NCBI GenBank assembly: GCA_023954355.1
Contig: JAMLID010000016.1
Span: forward strand, 1-64,000
Length of the DNA stretch: 64,000 nt
Origin: Oligoflexia bacterium
GTDB lineage: Bacteria; Bdellovibrionota; UBA1018; CAIPTA01
Reading direction: 5' to 3'
A program made the translations under genes and the position numbers. The notes beneath the pieces were generated by a model. It ran no database searches, was not told the origin of the DNA, and saw only the letters and a program-made list of their open reading frames with translations. This document shows positions 60,483 through 64,000 of the stretch, one piece after another (within the stretch, counting starts at the first letter, position 1; each line of letters opens with the position of its first letter).

Positions 60483-61757
60483 CTACTGGATTTCTCGGCC
60501 ATTTGCGAGCGTAGAGAGCTTACCTAAGGCACCGTAAAGTTTCTCAAGTATAATCATTTCTCTGCTAGGGTCTCGAAACAGGTTTGCAAAACAAAGCGTT
60601 TTGAAATGCGCACCAGGAGAGTTTAGGTTGCTTTGATCGTCTCGGTTCGGATTTAGGCGTAAAAAGCCCCCGATCGGCTCATTGCCCGCTAGATAGATAA
60701 CCGGCTCAGCTGTTTGGTCGTCTTCTCTTAGGTTGGTTGGTATGCCTTCCATTATGACAACGCTCGAGACTTGAACTCCGCCTTTGCTGACATGCATCTT
60801 ATTTTTTTCTCTTCTATTCATTTGAAGCACATCGTCACCAGAGCGTGCTGTCATAATAGAGCGCCCATAGGTACCTGAATTATGTTTAATAAATACATGG
60901 GGAACTACGGTAATCTCTCTTTCTCGATAGCCTTTACGGATTTCATCTAAAACAGTCTCAACTTTTTGAGCGAGTTTATCTAGCCCACTACCTTGAGAGA
61001 AATCTACTCCATCGACAGAAGCAAAACTTGTGGTTAAATGCCAAGGGTCTATTCCAATGATTTTCGCAAAATCAGTTGCAAGGTTCGTATAGTGCTTTAA
61101 ATGTTCTGATTTTAAGCGCTTATGCCAACCAAGGGCCGGGTGAGGGGTTAGCGTCTGTTCTATATTCTCTAGCTCTTGAGGGATTCCCGTAGAAAGATCG
61201 TTATTCAATAAGATGAGATCTGTTTTTTTAAACGATTGCCTTTCAGTTCTTAAAAGTGAGCCTTCTCGAAAGACGCGCTCTAAGACAATTTTTCTTTTAT
61301 TGGCTGTTAGTAATTCTGTGCAACCCAAGGGGGCGTTGGGTTCAAGTTCGGTATTTAAATGACCTAGGGTTACTTGGATTCCTGAAAGAGAAAGGATTTC
61401 TTTTAGTGCCCAAAGATTTTCAAAGTAGAAGAGATTAGAGCTATGGTTTTCTGATAAAATAATTACCTTTTCTGGTCGCAATCCATGGTTTCTTTCGGTG
61501 AGTACTTTTTCTAAAGTCTCAGAGGCTAGTCTCCAGTCGTCTACGCATATATTATTAAAGCCAGCAGGAAAAATATTAGAATCCACTGGGCTTATTTTGT
61601 ATCCAGAATCGCGTAAATCAATACTTGTGTAGGGTGGGGCTGGGGCTTCTAAATTTTGGCGTGCCAAAAAGGCATCAATTTCTTCTTGGTGAGCAAAAAT
61701 TCGATCAACAATATCGCAACGTAATTCTTTAGAGTTCAGGCAGGGTGATGGGCTCAT
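60483..61757 (-). CDS. gshA: Glutamate-cysteine ligase, T. ferrooxidans-type GshA
   Basis: 424 residues. The body (PVDSNIFPAGFNNICVDD, VFIKHNSGTYGRSIMTARSGDD, KGGVQVSSVVIMEG) matches the TIGR02049-type GshA family, distinct from E. coli GshA. It makes gamma-glutamylcysteine for glutathione. Upstream CBS- and CGL-like genes supply cysteine. Confidence 0.8.
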   Translation of the reverse strand: MSPSPCLNSKELRCDIVDRIFAHQEEIDAFLARQNLEAPAPPYTSIDLRDSGYKISPVDSNIFPAGFNNICVDDWRLASETLEKVLTERNHGLRPEKVIILSENHSSNLFYFENLWALKEILSLSGIQVTLGHLNTELEPNAPLGCTELLTANKRKIVLERVFREGSLLRTERQSFKKTDLILLNNDLSTGIPQELENIEQTLTPHPALGWHKRLKSEHLKHYTNLATDFAKIIGIDPWHLTTSFASVDGVDFSQGSGLDKLAQKVETVLDEIRKGYREREITVVPHVFIKHNSGTYGRSIMTARSGDDVLQMNRREKNKMHVSKGGVQVSSVVIMEGIPTNLREDDQTAEPVIYLAGNEPIGGFLRLNPNRDDQSNLNSPGAHFKTLCFANLFRDPSREMIILEKLYGALGKLSTLANGREIQ

Positions 61758-61782
61758 AGTTTCCTCATTGTTTATACTGAAC

Positions 61783-62865
61783 TTAAGTTGGGGATGAAAG
61801 AGAAAGAAGCAAGGTTTCGATTCGCTTTTGGATCTGCTTTAAGGGTTGTGAGTTAACATTTTGAAATTCAATGGTTTTTGCAATTTTATCGCATTCGCTA
61901 GAGAGAAGGTATAGCGACTTTCTTGCCGCAGTTGTGAGTTTTCTTCGTTCGTTGAGCCCAAGTTTATTTTTGAGTCGGTAGTTGCTGATTTTAAGAAAAA
62001 AAGCTTCTAATGAGCTTTTCCACATTTCTGTACTTTCATTTTGCCACTGGCTATCTAGTTCGTAGATTTGTGTGAGTATATTTAATCCATTTTTTAAGCA
62101 CTCAGACTCACCTTCTAGCCAATTATCAAAGAGCCATGCTTTCGTTTTGTCGTTGGTTCTTTTTGGTTCTTGGTTGCAGAGTTTTTTGTTGAGCATCAAT
62201 TTGGTGAAATAAAATCTTCCCCAAAGATCTTGGTTTTTTCCAATGGCTGCATAGGTATTTGATTTTGGAGGAAACTGCTGCACCGTTTGTTCTGATTCAG
62301 AGAGAAGCTGTTTGGCACCGTTGATTTCGTTAGTTTCTAATAATGACCTTGTCCATATGAGTAAGAGAAGAGCCTTATTATCATGGTATAGTTGTGTTTT
62401 TCGGAGCTCGGCGACTTGGCCAAGAATTTTATCCCATTGCTTGGTTGACTCATAAACCTTTAAGAGAGTTAGTTTTGCCTCGATAGAATGTGTTCCACTA
62501 TTTACTTGCTTTAAATAGTTTAAAAGAGAAGCTTCAGAGGCGGGGTAGTTGTTTAAATAGAAATATGTCATTCCTTGGTAGAAAAAGATTTCTTGATAAT
62601 TTTTTAGCTGACTACCACGCGGCTCTAACTTATTGAGTTGTTGAATGGCACGCTCGTAATCGCCTGACTCATAATATTGAATGGCCCATTCAAATTGTGT
62701 AGATAAAGACTTTTGATAGGCCTTCTCTTTTGTTCGTGAATAATCTTTGGTTGTAGGTTGTTCTGCATCTATAACAGTTGGTAGAGGGCTACAAGAAGCG
62801 AAAAAGCTAGTTAGTGCAAGACTAACGAAAATGTTCTGAAAGTTCCATGAGCGAAGGTAAGTCAT
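61783..62865 (-). CDS. TPR-type lipoprotein
   Basis: About 360 residues from ATG at 62865 (62892 is a second choice). A hydrophobic segment ending in FFASC gives a lipobox. TPR-like helical hairpins run 45-160 (AIQYYESGDYERAIQQLNKL, IFFYQGMTYFYLNNYPAS). The start overlaps the end of the ArsA-type gene by 44 bases, so the two are translated from one message. Function unknown. Confidence 0.8.
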   Translation of the reverse strand: MTYLRSWNFQNIFVSLALTSFFASCSPLPTVIDAEQPTTKDYSRTKEKAYQKSLSTQFEWAIQYYESGDYERAIQQLNKLEPRGSQLKNYQEIFFYQGMTYFYLNNYPASEASLLNYLKQVNSGTHSIEAKLTLLKVYESTKQWDKILGQVAELRKTQLYHDNKALLLLIWTRSLLETNEINGAKQLLSESEQTVQQFPPKSNTYAAIGKNQDLWGRFYFTKLMLNKKLCNQEPKRTNDKTKAWLFDNWLEGESECLKNGLNILTQIYELDSQWQNESTEMWKSSLEAFFLKISNYRLKNKLGLNERRKLTTAARKSLYLLSSECDKIAKTIEFQNVNSQPLKQIQKRIETLLLSLSSPT

Positions 62866-63901
62866 GAATATCGGTTTCCAGTTCAGGTACACTGAGGGTG
62901 AGTTGTTTTGTATTAGCCAGTTCTTGTAATAGTTTAAAGTTTTTTTCTTCTTCTTCCACCAGAAAACGTATGTTTTTATAATTTTCTTTCATTATTGGTG
63001 TGGCATAGCGAAAGCCCGGAGGCTTCTCAATTGGAGCTATGTGTTTAAGGCTACGGTTTACAATATAAGCAAGAATTGAAATGTTTTTTTCTTTAGTATC
63101 TACAAGAAAAGGTTCTAACTCACCTTTAGATAAATCAGCCGGCGAAGTGATAAAGACGCAACCTGATTTTTTTGATTGAATGAGTTTTTGAATTTCACTT
63201 TGCCTTGAAACAAAGGCATTTTTAACTTGGTAAATATGAGGCGCTAGAGAGATAAAATCGTTAATAACACCATTTCCGGTAAGTTTTTCTAAGATTTTGA
63301 GTGCTGCTTGAGCCCCTTTTGCTCGAATTTTTTCTTTGAAAGAATTTTCTCTTGGGTTGGTTAAAAACCACGAAAAAATTCTATCATCAAAAAATTTTGC
63401 AATTAAATCGGGGGCATCTAAAAAATCCAAAGTATGTTTTGCTGGTGGAGTGTCTAGTAGAATAATGTCGTAGTGATTTGATTGGTGAAGTTCATAAAGT
63501 TTTTCCATTGCTAGAAATTCATGAGCTCCTCCGAAATTACCGGCAATAATTTCGAAAAGCTCGCTTTTACGAAATTGGTCGTGAATTTCTTTACCTCCAA
63601 CAGTTAGCAAAAAATTATAAAAAGTATTTTCAGAGTCTAGCATAAGAGCAGATAGCTGGCCGCTGATCTCCGTTTTAAGGTGTTCTGTAAGTTTATCTGT
63701 AATGTCTTGAGGCTCAGCATTTAGGGTTTTTAATCCTAAAGAAGTAGCTAAACGTTTAGCTGGATCTATAGTAATCAAGGCAACTCTTTTACCTTGCAAT
63801 GCAGCTCGTATTGATAGAGCTGCGGAGGTGGTAGTTTTCCCTACACCGCCAGTTCCACAGCAAATAATGATAGATTTATCCCATAGAGGAGAAAGCTTCA
63901 T
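62822..63901 (-). CDS. ArsA/Get3-family ATPase
   Basis: 359 residues. Deviant Walker A GTGGVGKTTTSAALS, signature TIDPAKRLATSLGL, and LLDTPPAKHTLDFLD (Switch II region) match ArsA/GET3 ATPases. ArsA-type pairs are common in delta-like bacteria without arsenic genes. A second ArsA-type gene ends just upstream (ATGA overlap), forming a tandem pair. Partner or client proteins are not known. Confidence 0.88.
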   Translation of the reverse strand: MKLSPLWDKSIIICCGTGGVGKTTTSAALSIRAALQGKRVALITIDPAKRLATSLGLKTLNAEPQDITDKLTEHLKTEISGQLSALMLDSENTFYNFLLTVGGKEIHDQFRKSELFEIIAGNFGGAHEFLAMEKLYELHQSNHYDIILLDTPPAKHTLDFLDAPDLIAKFFDDRIFSWFLTNPRENSFKEKIRAKGAQAALKILEKLTGNGVINDFISLAPHIYQVKNAFVSRQSEIQKLIQSKKSGCVFITSPADLSKGELEPFLVDTKEKNISILAYIVNRSLKHIAPIEKPPGFRYATPIMKENYKNIRFLVEEEEKNFKLLQELANTKQLTLSVPELETDIHDLPSLMELSEHFR

Positions 63902-64000
63902 GATAGATGCTCCGATAAGCGCAAATAGAGTGGATCAGCTTCTGGATCAGGAAAAAGAAATGGAAGTTCTTTTGCAATTTTTAGTTTTGTTTTTTCGAGA
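63898..64000 (-). CDS. Second ArsA-like ATPase, C-terminal fragment cut off by the window edge
   Basis: The frame ends at TGA (63900-63898) inside the ATG of the next gene. Its last residues, TKLKIAKELPFLFPDPEADP then LYLRLSEHLS, align with the end of the adjacent ArsA-like protein (TKQLTLSVPELETDIHDLP then SLMELSEHFR). It is therefore most likely a paralogous ArsA-type ATPase. Only about 33 residues are visible. Confidence 0.65.
   Translation of the reverse strand, partial: LEKTKLKIAKELPFLFPDPEADPLYLRLSEHLS

Noticed and set aside
62822..64000. Arsenic resistance operon
   Set aside because: ArsA-type ATPases are present, but there is no arsB, arsC, arsD or arsR; ArsA/Get3 homologues have other roles in many bacteria.
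1..64000. CRISPR arrays, tRNA or rRNA genes
   Set aside because: No regularly spaced repeats, no T-loop or acceptor-like patterns and no conserved rRNA segments were noticed while reading; a dedicated search was not possible.

Overview
The window is a compact, AT-rich Gram-negative bacterial chromosome segment. Evidence for an outer membrane includes Omp85-, MCE- and TolC-type proteins, several lipoprotein signal peptides and many Sec signal peptides. Genes are tightly packed with many ATGA overlaps. The gene set (HiPIP, paired ArsA-type ATPases, a T. ferrooxidans-type GshA, a Tgt of the divergent type, many small secreted proteins) suggests a delta-like or Bdellovibrionota-like lineage. This placement is an inference from gene content. 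I saw no rRNA, tRNA, CRISPR array or prophage.

Layout. 1-3.5 kb: end of a membrane protein gene, then a short leader ORF and strong hairpin ahead of a PqiA / MCE / Omp85 lipid-transport-like operon. 3.5-6.3 kb: a diacylglycerol-kinase-like protein, YqjE/YqjD-like small membrane proteins and an AI-2E family protein. 6.3-8.1 kb: an ECF-type sigma factor with an ECF-like promoter and a 401-residue cytoplasmic repeat protein of unknown function. 8.1-9.7 kb: cytochrome b561 plus PepSY protein, then a GDT1-family Mn/Ca transporter behind a yybP-ykoY-type Mn riboswitch with a hairpin that hides the ribosome binding site. 9.7-19.3 kb: an accessory stretch of secreted proteins of unknown function (three with internal repeats), an HD-GYP response regulator, a NUDIX hydrolase, a broken phosphodiesterase gene and the first copy of a 141-bp inverted-repeat element. 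19.4-23.2 kb: surface polysaccharide genes (SLBB protein, acyltransferase-SGNH, multi-TM protein).

23.2-27.3 kb: DUF493 and the pstSCAB phosphate transporter with a Pho-box-like repeat. 27.3-36.4 kb: housekeeping genes (IlvE, amidotransferase, M3 oligopeptidase, LOG protein, DTW-domain tRNA modifier, HiPIP, Pif1-like helicase) and the second, inverted copy of the 141-bp element. 36.5-40.5 kb: a Tgt-MnmD fusion that would modify tRNA wobble bases, a signal-peptide protein that may use an ATT start, a decayed DUF1232 gene and a secreted protein behind a structured leader. 40.5-49.3 kb: SrkA-like kinase, alpha/beta hydrolase lipoprotein, HAD 5'-nucleotidase, polysaccharide lyase, and a TetR regulator plus lipoprotein divergent from a lipoprotein / barrel / TolC operon, with a 22-bp perfect palindrome between them.

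49.3-64 kb: thiolase, PlsC acyltransferase and DUF4442 (lipid metabolism); RsmB-type rRNA methyltransferase; DUF2142 and DedA membrane proteins; bacterioferritin-like protein and PrmA; lytic transglycosylase; then a sulfur route in which PLP enzymes (CBS-like, CGL-like) feed cysteine to a GshA glutamate-cysteine ligase. The window ends with a TPR lipoprotein and two tandem ArsA-family ATPases.

The items I think most deserve follow-up are the 141-bp mobile-like element present in two inverted copies, the Tgt-MnmD fusion, the sigma factor / repeat-protein locus, the PqiA-MCE-Omp85 operon with its leader, and the TetR palindrome.
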